DNA of 64,000 bases from CAWBOY01 sp963790585 (GTDB lineage Bacteria > Planctomycetota > Planctomycetia > Gemmatales > Gemmataceae). The translations under genes were made by a program, and so were the position numbers. Position 1 is the stretch's first letter. Every line of letters starts with the position of its first letter. Where the stretch lies: contig CAWBOY010000008.1 in NCBI GenBank assembly GCA_963790585.1, positions 434,001 through 498,000 of the forward strand. The letters run 5' to 3'. This document shows positions 46,982 to 57,216 of the stretch, piece after piece. Below the pieces are notes generated by a model. The model made no database searches and was not told the origin of the DNA. It was given only the letters and a program-made list of their open reading frames with translations.

Positions 46982-47507
46982 TCAGATTCTGCCTTCTTGC
47001 CGCATCAACTTGGCGATTCCGTCCGCGAACGTGCTGTGCGAATCGCTCTTCCATCGCATCAGCATCTTGGGCGTCGCATAGCGATTGCCAGAGGCTCGCT
47101 GGTCAATAAGGTGGAATTAACCTCATTGTGAGGACGAAGAGAGGAATGGCTCTCTTCCTTACGCACTTGTATGAAACGAGGCGTGACCATATCTTACGAA
47201 CTTGGCTTTTAGTACGTCTTCCGAAACCTAGGTTTTTCCGGCACTCGTCCTATGAATAGTGATCCAAGTTTGCGTCTTCTTCTCCTTGCGTAATGTAATA
47301 TATTCAAGCTAGACCCCAAAGCCTCCTTGCCCGGGCCACGCCAAAAATATATCCTGACCCTCTCGCCAATACCATGAGCAATCCTAGTGTCCACTTAATA
47401 CAACGCCTATGAAATACGCACTAAAGGGACAACTTTCGTAATGGATTTTCACAATAAGACGGCAACGACGCCGGTACTGTTCGCAACTTTTGGTGTTCTT
47501 TATCAAC
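46982..47507. other. Divergent promoter region in the polysaccharide locus
   Basis: These 526 bases separate the minus-strand operon from the plus-strand glycosyltransferase pair. It should contain promoters for both directions. No coding frame is supported, and no dyad or repeat stands out. Confidence 0.4.
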
Positions 47508-48702
47508 ATGCCCAGTGAATCCGTCAAAGTTCTCCATGTCGTGTCGTCCCTGGACCCGCGCGGGCGGACCGGTTGAGGCGTTGCGCGGGCTGACGCTGGC
47601 GTTGCGCGGATTCGGTGTCGATGTCCGTATCCTCGCGACTTGGCAACGCGGCGACGACCTTCGTGTGGCCGAAAGTCTAAAAGCCGCGGGTATCGGCGTG
47701 CGTCTCATTGGTCCCTGTTGGAATACGCCGCGGTGGAGTTTTGATTTGGCCCGTATTACCCGAGAAGAGGTTGCCAAAGCGGACGTGATTCACATTCACG
47801 CCCTCTGGGAGGAAGTGCAACATCAGGCGGCTCGGTCGGCGCGGCAGCTCGGTCGGCCATATATCTTTGCACCGCATGGAATGCTCGATCCCTGGAGTTT
47901 GCGACAAGGACGATGGAAGAAATCGTTGTATTTGTTGTGGCGGCTGCGCGGCCATCTGCAAAACGCCAGCGCTTTTCATTTTACCGCGAAACTGGAGGGC
48001 GAACTCACGGCGCCTCTCAAGCTATCTGTTCCTTCCATTGTCGAACCTAACGGAATTGACGGTGCGGAGTACGAGCGGTTGCCCCCTGCGCGGCAGTTTT
48101 CGTGAAAGGCGCGGCATTCCAAAGGACGCTCGGTTAACTTTGTTTTTGGGACGCTTACATCCAAAAAAGGGGCTAGATTTCTTCCTGCCGGCTTACGCCG
48201 CCGCGGCGCTGGGGCGGACTCCTTTTTGGTCATCGCCGGCCCAGGTGATCCAAGATATTGCAGTCAACTGCAACAGCTGGTCCAGACCCTTGGTTTAGAA
48301 AAGTCGGTCCTTTTTACAGGTCAGCTTCAAGGCACCGAAAAGCTCGCCGCCTTTCATGACGCGGACCTTTTTGTTTTGCCGAGTCATCAAGAAAACTTCG
48401 GGATCGCCGTCATCGAAGCGCTCGCGGCGCGGGTCCCGGTGCTGATTTCCGACCAGGTAAATCTGCACACGGCCATAAGCGAGGCAGATGCCGGTGGCGT
48501 AGTGCCCCTCGACAAGGAAGCTTGGACGCGGGAGTTGCGACGCTGGCTTGGTGACGAAAAGCTGCGCCAAGACGCTGGTCAGCGAGGTTACATGCTCGTG
48601 CGATCGCAGTTCTTATGGCCGGAGATCGCAAAACGATGGTCTGGGCATTACAAACGACTCCTAGGCCGCTCTGACTATACAGATGAACAGACTCCGAAAT
48701 GA
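47508..48702 (+). pseudogene. Glycosyltransferase family 4, tandem copy 1 (three frameshifts)
   Basis: ATG 47508 starts MPSESVKVLHVVSSLDPRG, closely like the intact neighbour at 48762 (MANEPIKVLHVVSSLDPRS). Three shifts break it: near 47565 (before GPVEALRGLTLALRG), near 48090 (before SFRERRGIPKDARLTLFLGR) and near 48215 (before FLVIAGPGDPRYCSQLQQ). The parts retain GMLDPWSLRQGRWKKSLYLL and PSHQENFGIAVIEALA with E-x7-E. Three indels in one gene could be errors or true decay of a redundant copy; unlike the single-shift genes, decay is plausible here because an intact paralogue follows directly. Confidence 0.75.
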
Positions 48703-48761
48703 GTTTATTGCTTGCCTCCCTGACTGGTTGTGCAAAGTTAGCTGTCCTTTGTCACAAAAAA

Positions 48762-49940
48762 ATGGCGAACGAACCTATCAAAGTCCTTCATGTTGTCTCC
48801 TCGCTCGATCCTCGCTCTGGGGGACCGGTCGAAGCGTTGCGTGGTTTGGCGTTGGCTCAGCATTCTGTAGGTCTTCACGTCAGCGTCGTGGCGACGTGGA
48901 AGCGTGGCGACGACCTGCAACTCGCCGAACTGCTTCGGGCAGCGGGAATCGGTGTACGCCTTGTCGGCCCATGCTGGGGCTCTTCACGGCTTAGCTTTCC
49001 GCTATCACATGTGGCCCGCGAAGAAGTCCGCGGCGCGTTCCTTGTTCATATTCACGCACTCTGGGAGGAGATTCAACATCAGGCCGCACGCTCCGCCCGA
49101 GTTCTGGGTCGCCCGTATATCATGCGCACCTGCGGCATGCTCGATCCATGGAGCCTGAGGCAAGGCAGATGGAAAAAATCCTTGTATTTGTGGTGGCGGC
49201 TGCGTGGCCATCTTCAGAACGCCAGCGCATTGCACTTTACAACGAAATTGGAGCAAGAACTGACCACGCCGCTGAAATTGACGGCCCCAGCAATAATTGA
49301 GCCGAATGGCATCGACGGCGCGGAATATGAAAATTTGCCTCCGCGCGGCCCATTTCGGGAACGCCATGGCATCCCGAAGTCGGCGCGTGTTGCTCTATTT
49401 TTAGGGCGCCTGCATCCGAAAAAGGGGCTAGAAATTCTCCTGCCGGCGTTTGCCAAGGCGGCACTCGACCATGATTATTATCTCATCGTGGCCGGTCCGC
49501 ACGAGGTACACTATCGCGCCAAATTGGAATCGACCGTCGAGGCCCTTGGGCTAAAGGCAAGAGTTCTCTTTATCGGGCAAGTACTCGGGGCGGAAAAAAT
49601 CGCCGCCTTCGCCAATGCCGATCTCTTCGTGCTGCCGAGTCATCAGGAGAGCTTTGGCATCGCTGTGATTGAGGCCCTCGCCGCGGGATTGCCTGTGCTG
49701 ATTTCCGATCAGGTAAACCTGCATACGGAGATTAGTCAAGCGAAAGTCGGCGGCGTTTTGCCACTTGATGTGGATGTTTGGGCACGAGAATTGGGCCGAT
49801 GGCTCGGCGATGAAAGTTTAGGCCGCGAAACGGGGTTACGAGGGCGTGCTTTCGTGCTATCGCGTTTTTTATGGCCGCAGATCGCACAACGCTGGAGCGA
49901 GCATTATCGACAGCTGGTAGGTCAGCAAGAAAAATGCTGA
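48762..49940 (+). CDS. Glycosyltransferase family 4, tandem copy 2
   Basis: This intact GT4 enzyme has about 392 residues: KVLHVVSSLDPRSGGPVEAL opens the acceptor domain, CGMLDPWSLRQGRWKKSLYL is the signature block, RVALFLGRLHPKKGLEILLP begins the donor domain, and PSHQESFGIAVIEALAAGLP holds E-x7-E. The start is chosen by comparison with copy 1; the frame also opens at 48699, inside the end of the first copy. The copies are closely related along their whole length, so the duplication is recent. It ends the polysaccharide locus, 357 bases before the 16S gene. Confidence 0.87.
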   Translation: MANEPIKVLHVVSSLDPRSGGPVEALRGLALAQHSVGLHVSVVATWKRGDDLQLAELLRAAGIGVRLVGPCWGSSRLSFPLSHVAREEVRGAFLVHIHALWEEIQHQAARSARVLGRPYIMRTCGMLDPWSLRQGRWKKSLYLWWRLRGHLQNASALHFTTKLEQELTTPLKLTAPAIIEPNGIDGAEYENLPPRGPFRERHGIPKSARVALFLGRLHPKKGLEILLPAFAKAALDHDYYLIVAGPHEVHYRAKLESTVEALGLKARVLFIGQVLGAEKIAAFANADLFVLPSHQESFGIAVIEALAAGLPVLISDQVNLHTEISQAKVGGVLPLDVDVWARELGRWLGDESLGRETGLRGRAFVLSRFLWPQIAQRWSEHYRQLVGQQEKC

Positions 49941-50296
49941 AAATCGATGAATCGTCCCACGACATCGTGCATCCAACCTTGTACGATACGTTTTCGGAAG
50001 TGAGCAATCGCTTTTGAAAAAGTCGTTCTTTGACAATTGGGGAAGACCGAGCCGAGTTAAGCGAGGGTGTGTGACGCCTGATTTATGGCGTGACACATTT
50101 CTTGCGATCGGCGGCTACTTTTGTGGGTAGTCGTCGAAGAGTAAGTCTTTTGAGTCATGTCTTGAATTAGGCGACCTCAGACTCTTATTGAGCGGTGAGC
50201 TGTCAGCTACGCCAGCAATGGGCCTTGTGCCCATTGATGTACTGATGGAAGCCGCGAGCTTGAATGAAAGGCGTTTTCGGACGCCAATTAGAATAG
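49941..50296 (+). promoter_or_regulatory. 16S rRNA leader region
   Basis: This 356-base gap precedes the 16S gene. It contains a boxA-like antitermination sequence (50024-50037, gttctttgacaatt). The rRNA promoter must lie here, but I cannot assign -35/-10 boxes with confidence. No coding frame is supported. Confidence 0.55.
50024..50037 (+). promoter_or_regulatory. boxA-like rRNA antitermination element
   Basis: The sequence gttctttgacaatt resembles the boxA consensus of rRNA leaders (tgctctttaacaa). It lies about 260 bases upstream of the mature 16S 5' end. NusB/NusE-type antitermination would be expected to act here. Confidence 0.5.
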
Positions 50297-51830
<1,534 letters not shown>

Positions 51831-51928
51831 CTAAGGATGATTCGTGGTGCCCTTTCACGAGGAGCACCCACACCAATCATGCAACACACTCTCGCGCGGC
51901 TCGGTCTTTCCTGATTGTTCATTGATAG

Positions 51929-51964
51929 ACCCTGTCGTCTCGCAAGAGACGACAGGGTTTTTTT
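51929..51964 (+). terminator. Rho-independent terminator of the orphan 16S gene
   Basis: A 13-bp perfect stem (accctgtcgtctc / gagacgacagggt) with loop gcaa is followed by a run of seven T. It is among the clearest intrinsic terminators in the window and ends the rRNA transcript before any 23S gene. Confidence 0.93.
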
Positions 51965-52026
51965 ATGCGCCTAACTAATAGAACATACACTTGATGAGTC
52001 AGCGAACCGAGAAAGTTTGTCTTCCA

Positions 52027-52099
52027 GAGCCGGGAGCGTCAGCTCCCGGAGCGCATTACGCTCGCTCAGATTTTCTCCGGTCGCTGACGCACCCGGCTC
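52027..52099. repeat. Inverted repeat upstream of sppA (gagccgggagcgtcagc type)
   Basis: The arms at 52027-52043 and 52083-52099 match over 17 nt with one difference. The left arm extends into its own hairpin (cgggagc-gtca-gctcccg), and the centre contains a second small hairpin (gagcg-catta-cgctc). It lies between the 16S terminator and the sppA start, so it may affect sppA translation. Confidence 0.75.
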
Positions 52100-52118
52100 G
52101 CCAAGAGAGAAAACTTCT

Positions 52119-53277
52119 ATGGACGATACCAACCCTCCCTATGGCATTCCTCCCAAGCCCGCGCCCCGATCCTCCGGCTGTGCTTTCACAGTCTCCGTGC
52201 TCCTCAACTTTGTCTTCGCGGGACTGATTTTCATTGCCTGTCTCGGCGCTTCGTTCAACGCCTTTTCGGATCCTGAATCCAGCAATATCCCGCTGCCTGA
52301 ATACAATCACTCGGGCCCTTCCAATGCCAAGGACAAAGTCGCGATCATTGCGCTTGATGGGATGATACTCGAAGGGATGAATGGCTACGTTCATCGGCAA
52401 ATTGACCAAGCGGCTCAGGACAATCGCGTAAAAGCGGTTGTGTTGCGGATCAACAGCCCCGGCGGCACGATCACCGCCAGCGACGATTTGCATCACCGCC
52501 TCACCGAGCTTCGGAAGGGCTCGGATGAGAAGAAACGTCCGCCTAAGCCATTGGTCGTCTCGATGGGCAGCTTGGCCGCTTCCGGCGGCTATTTCGTCGC
52601 AATGCCCGCGGACACGATCTTTGCCGAGAAAACGACCATAACCGGCTCGATCGGCGTCTACGCCGCGTTGCCCAACGTGGCCAAGTTTGGTGAGACCTAT
52701 GGCCTGACGATGATTACGATCAAGCAAGGCGAGGTCAAAGATAGCGGCTCGCCGTTCAAGGAGATGTCGCCCAAGGACCGCGCTGTCTGGCAGGACATGA
52801 TAAACGTTGCCTACAATCAATTCATCCAGGTCGTGGAAGACGGTCGCCCGAGGCTGCGGCATAAGGAGGGCGATGATCGAGCGAAATGGCCTTTGCTCGA
52901 GCGTTTCGACTGGGAGCCCACTCCGGCGGGGCCGCCCGATCAGGATCCGCCGGCCCGCAAAGAACCTATCAAGGTCGAAGATAAGACACGCTATCTCGCC
53001 GACGGCGGCATCTATCCGGCACAGCTGGCGCGTGAAGCGCGGCTTAATCGATGAGATAGGCGACCTCGACGCCGCCGTTGAAAAGGCTAAACAGCTGGGC
53101 AACGTTAGCGACGCCCAAGCGATTCGTTATGAACGGCGCCGATCGTTGCGCGAAGCATTGTTCGGCGTGACAGCGCCCAAGCCGGAGCTGGCGAGCCTCG
53201 GAAGCGCATTGACGCCGCGGTTATGGTATATGACATCGGGAAGCGAAATTGCAGGGTTGTTCGCGGCGAAACCATAG
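52119..53277 (+). CDS. sppA: Signal peptide peptidase SppA, S49 family (frameshifted near the end)
   Basis: This membrane-anchored serine protease degrades cleaved signal peptides. The start at 52119 (MDDTNPPYGIPPKPAPRSSG) leads into one N-terminal membrane helix (FTVSVLLNFVFAGLIFIACL). INSPGGTITASDDL and SMGSLAASGGYF (nucleophile Ser) are S49 hallmarks, and IKQGEVKDSGSPF carries the candidate catalytic Lys. A one-base shift near 53037 separates LAREA from GLIDEIGDLDAAVEKAK; the corrected protein of about 385 residues ends at 53277. The length fits the single-domain SppA type. The main frame alone ends at 53054. Confidence 0.87.
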
Positions 53278-53290
53278 AAGTTCGTGTGCT

Positions 53291-53641
53291 ATGTCGCGCT
53301 ACGCACTATTGACGCTGGCAGCATGTCTAGGTCTAACGATCGCGCTCGTCGACCCACGAGTTTATAGCATCGGCCAGTCTGCTGCGCCGCGGAGCCAGGC
53401 CCGGCAGCGTCTGCTGGAAACACTCCGGCTCGGAAAGCTTCCCGAGGCCGAGGCCTGCACCCCAGACCGGGTGCGCGACGCTCTCGGCGAGCCGGCCCAT
53501 GTCGCGCGGCAGATCCTCTATCATCGGTATTTCGAGCAATGGTCGTATGAGCAGCCGTTTTCGGTGCGCCTCGATTTTGATTGCCTTTCGAGTCAAGCGC
53601 CACGTTTAGCGGCCGTCGCGGTCCCTCGCGCCAATCGCTAG
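53291..53641 (+). CDS. Small exported protein, unknown function
   Basis: This 116-residue protein has an N-terminal signal or anchor segment (MSRYALLTLAACLGLTIALV) and a short mixed domain with TPDRVRDALGEPAHVARQIL and YHRYFEQWSYEQPFSVRLDF. The layout resembles small periplasmic proteins of the SmpA/BLIP type, where an alpha/beta domain follows a signal, but the similarity is too weak to assign. Its start lies 14 bases after the SppA stop, so it is probably co-transcribed with sppA. Confidence 0.6.
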   Translation: MSRYALLTLAACLGLTIALVDPRVYSIGQSAAPRSQARQRLLETLRLGKLPEAEACTPDRVRDALGEPAHVARQILYHRYFEQWSYEQPFSVRLDFDCLSSQAPRLAAVAVPRANR

Positions 53642-54071
53642 AGGCCATGTTCTCGGTAAAGTTATGCGGCACCCGATCATCTCAAATCACGATTTATGTA
53701 AAGTTACGCAAGTGCCGACCAACGCCCACCGGATTCGTCAGTTATAGTAGGTCAGGTGCTTTGAAGAGACGGGGCGACGACTGCCGAAATTTCGGCATAC
53801 ATCTGTTCAATATCGACACAGCTTGACAGATGGGACACTTGAGAGCCTCACGCGGGATTATTACATAACCCCTTAAAAATAGGGGATTTGTAGCGATCCC
53901 AAGGCTCAAACAGAAAAATCGAGTCGCGGCACGCTGTTTGCTTTACTAACCCGCTGTTCTTATCTCTGATCTTCAGTGTTCGGAGAAGAAGGGCACGGCC
54001 TGATCGGGTTGAGAGACACATCTTGATCGCAGGCATTGAGCAAACTCTTGATATACCACGAGGAGGCTATC
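53642..54071. other. Intergenic region upstream of the DksA-like gene
   Basis: These 430 bases contain no supported coding frame or RNA gene. The A+T content rises in the second half (a small cccc-ttaaaaata-gggg dyad is near 53870). A promoter for the DksA-like gene is expected. Confidence 0.4.
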
Positions 54072-54545
54072 ATGGCACGAAGAGACGCCTTGCTCCGCTT
54101 GAATAAAGCTTTGCTGGGACGACGGGCCGAGCTACGGAACAAGCTAAGCGAGGATTTGAATAATCTGCGCAATTTTGTCGGTCAAGATTCGACTGGCGAC
54201 GCCGCCAACGCGGCATTCGAGTCGGGCAGCGACGAAATGGCGTCGCAGCTTGCCGAACTCGATTCGCGCGAACTGACGCAAATCGACCGCGCTTTGGTGC
54301 GGTTGAAACAGGGCACCTACGGGGAATGCGAAGCCTGCCATACCAAAATACCCGTCGGCAGACTGAACGCCCTGCCGTATACGACCATGTGCATCAGCTG
54401 TCAGCGTGAAATGGAGAAGTATCCCAACTGGAGCAACGAGCATCCGGCCGGAGCCAGCTGGGAGAAAGTCTTCGACAACGTTGCGCATACCGAAGAGCCG
54501 CGCGACATCGATCTGTCCAGCCTGGAAATCGACATGTCGAAGTAA
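54072..54545 (+). CDS. TraR/DksA-family zinc-finger protein
   Basis: This 157-residue protein is related to DksA, which binds the secondary channel of RNA polymerase and tunes transcription initiation. The N-terminal half is a long helical pair (ALLGRRAELRNKLSEDLNNL), and the C-terminal half holds the C4 zinc finger CEACHTKIPVGRLNALPYTT then CISC. The acidic tip of the DksA coiled coil is only partly conserved, so its activity on polymerase is uncertain. GAGGAGG lies just before the ATG at 54072; an upstream in-frame start at 54036 is not needed. A clear terminator follows. Confidence 0.85.
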   Translation: MARRDALLRLNKALLGRRAELRNKLSEDLNNLRNFVGQDSTGDAANAAFESGSDEMASQLAELDSRELTQIDRALVRLKQGTYGECEACHTKIPVGRLNALPYTTMCISCQREMEKYPNWSNEHPAGASWEKVFDNVAHTEEPRDIDLSSLEIDMSK

Positions 54546-54566
54546 AGCGATCGCACTTATCGCCTA

Positions 54567-54612
54567 AACGAATAAAGCCTGCGGCTCACACACCGCGGGC
54601 TTTATTCGTTTT
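54567..54612 (+). terminator. Hairpin terminator after the DksA-like gene
   Basis: The arms aaacgaataaagcctgcgg and ccgcgggctttattcgttt pair almost perfectly around ctcacaca and are followed by tgtaac. The arms are A/T-rich at the base and GC-rich near the loop, a typical intrinsic terminator layout, although the T run is short. Confidence 0.8.
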
Positions 54613-54750
54613 GTAACGTCGCGCTTTCCGGCAGATTTCCATTCGACCCACAATTGCTCTCAAGATCGCCAAGGCCCCCTCGATAAAATGGAACGAGACC
54701 GATCGCTTGATCGGCCTGTCCGCCTTCCATCAGGGTAAGGGGCCAATTTC

Positions 54751-55866
54751 ATGAAACGGTTCGCGTTGCCAGTTTTCCTCGGTCTTCTCTCCTTCCTTGG
54801 TGGTTTGGGTGGCGTCCTGCTCGTGTCGCATGAGGGGCCGCGAGCGTTTGCCGAGCCGTCCAACTCCAGTTACGCAGTCAATGACATCAATCGGCTGGGC
54901 GAGCGCTTTGAATGGATCGCGCGCAAGCTGTCGCCCTCGGTCGTCGCCGTTGAAGCGATCAAGCCGCCGGCCGCGGGAAAAACCAAGAACGTCGAAGAAT
55001 CCGGATCAGGCGTCCTCGTGCGCATCTCAGGGCAACGAGGCATCTATGTCCTGACGAACAACCACGTGATCTCGGGTGCTGAGCCGCGCAAGATTACGGT
55101 TAGCCTGGCAGACAATCGTCTATTGAAACCGAGCCAGGTCTGGGCCGACCCGGAGTCCGACATCGCCGTGATGCGGCTCGAAGCCGAGGGATTGAGTCCG
55201 GCCGACATGGGCGACAGCGATCGTGTTCACGTAGGCCAATGGGTATTGGCCTACGGCAGCCCGTTTGGCCTCAATCAGACGGTGACGCATGGCATCATCT
55301 CCGCCCGCGAACGCGGCCAGATTAGCCTGGGCAACACGATTCGGATCAAGGACTTCTTACAAACGGACGCCGCGATCAATCCCGGTTCGAGCGGCGGCCC
55401 GCTCCTCAATCTGGATGGGGAAGTGATCGGCATCAACACGGCCATCGCTTCCAATAGCGGCAGCAACTCCGGCGTTGCGTTTAGCATCCCGATCAACCTC
55501 GTAAAGCGCATCGCTATCCAGCTGATCGAAAAAGGCAGCGTGGCCCGAGGTTATATTGGCTGCCAGGTGGCGCCATCGTTTGAAGTGTCAGACGCGGAAA
55601 GACTCGGATTGGATCGGGCTCAAGGTGCGTTGATCGAGAAAGTGTATGCGAATACTCCCGCCGCCGCGGCCGGCTTGCAGCCTCGCGATGTCATCCTGCA
55701 AATTGATACGACGAGCATCCGCAACGAGAATCACTTCATCAATGTCGTAAGCAGCATGAAAGCAGGGTCACGCGTGCGCTTGCAGGTCTGGCGCGATCGG
55801 CGCACGATGATGATCGACGTGGAAATCGGCGATTGGTCACGCGGGCAAGGTCAGCTGAAACCCTGA
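54751..55866 (+). CDS. HtrA/Deg-type serine protease with PDZ domain
   Basis: This is a periplasmic or membrane-anchored chymotrypsin-fold protease for misfolded proteins. A signal or anchor helix spans residues about 3-27 (RFALPVFLGLLSFLGGLGGV). The catalytic triad is readable: His in LTNNHVISG, Asp in DPESDIAVMRL, and Ser in NPGSSGGPLLN. One C-terminal PDZ domain (about residues 270-365) begins GYIGCQVAPSFEVSDAERLG and contains GLQPRDVILQID. The size (371 residues) fits the single-PDZ DegS/HtrA group. A palindromic repeat at 55867 directly follows the stop codon. Confidence 0.93.
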   Translation: MKRFALPVFLGLLSFLGGLGGVLLVSHEGPRAFAEPSNSSYAVNDINRLGERFEWIARKLSPSVVAVEAIKPPAAGKTKNVEESGSGVLVRISGQRGIYVLTNNHVISGAEPRKITVSLADNRLLKPSQVWADPESDIAVMRLEAEGLSPADMGDSDRVHVGQWVLAYGSPFGLNQTVTHGIISARERGQISLGNTIRIKDFLQTDAAINPGSSGGPLLNLDGEVIGINTAIASNSGSNSGVAFSIPINLVKRIAIQLIEKGSVARGYIGCQVAPSFEVSDAERLGLDRAQGALIEKVYANTPAAAAGLQPRDVILQIDTTSIRNENHFINVVSSMKAGSRVRLQVWRDRRTMMIDVEIGDWSRGQGQLKP

Positions 55867-55903
55867 TTTATATAGCCCCCGGCAAGCCGGGGGCTATATA
55901 AAA
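55867..55903. repeat. GC-rich palindrome with tttatata ends (copy 2)
   Basis: The arms tttatatagcccccggc and gccgggggctatataaa are perfectly complementary (17 nt each) around an AA spacer. It is a longer version of the 15457 copy. It lies between convergent genes (HtrA, plus; the 35-residue protein, minus) and is likely a bidirectional terminator. Confidence 0.88.
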
Positions 55904-55911
55904 GGCTCGCG

Positions 55912-56019
55912 TCAATCTTCGGGCTTCTGATTGCGCATGTAAAGCATAACGCCGATCAGAGCGACCAGAATGACCGCCATAAGGCCCATGAACCAATACT
56001 CACCCATAAATGCAGGCAT
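55912..56019 (-). CDS. 35-residue single-pass membrane protein
   Basis: The frame starts ATG 56019 and reads MPAFMGEYWFMGLMAVILV then ALIGVMLYMRNQKPED. One hydrophobic helix (about residues 8-28) is followed by a charged tail, as in small membrane regulators or assembly factors. GAGGG lies eight to twelve bases before the ATG, and the start and stop both fit the spacing to neighbouring features. It is below usual annotation size limits, and its function is unknown. Confidence 0.6.
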   Translation of the reverse strand: MPAFMGEYWFMGLMAVILVALIGVMLYMRNQKPED

Positions 56020-56229
56020 TGTTCGATTCCCTCTCTGAAAGATGGTACCAACGATTATCGAGTTCCCGTGTCCTCCGCCCGCGAGCAAGCCCTAGAGGTT
56101 TCAAGGGTTTCGCTATGCAAGGGTGAGGAATCGGGAGATGTTTTACTGCGTTGTGCGCCGCATTGCAAGCGCCTCAGCGCCAGAAAAATTTCGGAATTAT
56201 TAGGGCTGAATTATGAGAGCCCGCCCGCT

Positions 56230-56589
56230 TCATTTGTCGCCCGCAACAATCCCCGCCAGGACCTCCTCAATGCGCGTCACGCAGCCCGTCAGGGATAGAG
56301 CAGCCATCTCGAAGTTGGTATGGGTCGAGACTCGTTTGTAGTCGGCTGCGAAATACTCGACCGCGCGACGGAGCTTCGATAGTTTGCCCTTTACGCGATG
56401 CAAATACTCCTTGGCATCGCCGCGCTGAGCGGCCGGCTCGGTGGCGCGAATGAAATCAAACAAAGTCCGAGGCACGTCGAGCATCTCCTCATCTTCCTGA
56501 ATTTCCTCGGCGTGTTTGAGGAAGGTGCGCACCATCCATAGGTGCGCCAACACGACCTTGAGTTGCTCGACGGCCTGCTCTTGTGTCAC
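56230..56589 (-). CDS. Small conserved helical protein, unknown function
   Basis: This 119-residue, largely helical protein reads KVVLAHLWMVRTFLKHAEEI and RTLFDFIRATEPAAQRGDAK. The frame extends upstream to 56718, but a GTG at 56589 gives the overlap GTGA with the stop of the DMT-like gene and leaves no unexplained N-terminus. No transmembrane segment or known domain is visible. Coupling to the membrane protein gene suggests a related job. Confidence 0.6.
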   Translation of the reverse strand: MTQEQAVEQLKVVLAHLWMVRTFLKHAEEIQEDEEMLDVPRTLFDFIRATEPAAQRGDAKEYLHRVKGKLSKLRRAVEYFAADYKRVSTHTNFEMAALSLTGCVTRIEEVLAGIVAGDK

Positions 56590-57185
56590 GGCTTCGGCTC
56601 CGGCGAGGGCACTACTACCGGAGCAGGCTGGTGCGGCCCGGATTTGCTCGTTTCCGCCTGTTCCTTGGCGAAGAGAACGAGAAACGCTCCGCAACCGATC
56701 AGGACGATGCCGATCCACAGCTTATAATCGGGCGACTCCCAAGTGAAGTGAAACGGATTGTTCTTTTCCGGATGCCAAATGGTGCTGATGACCGTGTTGA
56801 TGATCGGCGCGAGGCCGAAGATCAACGGCGCGATGAAGACACGAAAGGTAGCCGGGCTGAGCTTCTCAGCCAGCGCCGCCTGCACGGCGGACTGCGAGGC
56901 GAAGATCACGCAGATCGCTCCGACGGCACCCGCGACGCCGGCCAGCGAGGAAAAGACCAGGCCGGTCGTTTTGATGTCGGGCCACGTCTCCTGGCCGCTC
57001 AAAAAGAGACCGAGTGGGAACAAGACGGCAATGACGAAATAGGCGACGCCGACGCAGAGGATCGCCATTAGCCGTGCATTCGGCTTGCCACCGAGTTCGG
57101 AACCACCGTAGAAGATCAACGGAACATAAAGGCCCCAGGAGAGCCCCGCGAGAGCCACGTAGACCAGCCACCAACGATTTTCCAT
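56586..57185 (-). CDS. DMT/EamA-like membrane protein
   Basis: The protein has 199 residues with about five to six hydrophobic helices (WWLVYVALAGLSWGLYVPLI, LMAILCVGVAYFVIAVLFPL, TTGLVFSSLAGVAGAVGAIC, LWIGIVLIGCGAFLVLF) and a Pro-rich C-terminal tail. The Gly-rich helix packing resembles one half of a drug/metabolite transporter, but full-length EamA proteins have ten helices, so it could pair with another half or be a structural membrane protein. GGAG precedes the ATG at 57185. The substrate is unknown. Confidence 0.6.
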   Translation of the reverse strand: MENRWWLVYVALAGLSWGLYVPLIFYGGSELGGKPNARLMAILCVGVAYFVIAVLFPLGLFLSGQETWPDIKTTGLVFSSLAGVAGAVGAICVIFASQSAVQAALAEKLSPATFRVFIAPLIFGLAPIINTVISTIWHPEKNNPFHFTWESPDYKLWIGIVLIGCGAFLVLFAKEQAETSKSGPHQPAPVVVPSPEPKP

Positions 57186-57216
57186 CTATTCACTCCTTTA
57201 CGGATCGTTCAACAAG

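Noticed and set aside
52056..53102. 348-residue minus-strand frame opposite sppA
   Set aside because: It is a GC-rich antisense frame without any recognisable motif; sppA on the plus strand has clear S49 motifs.
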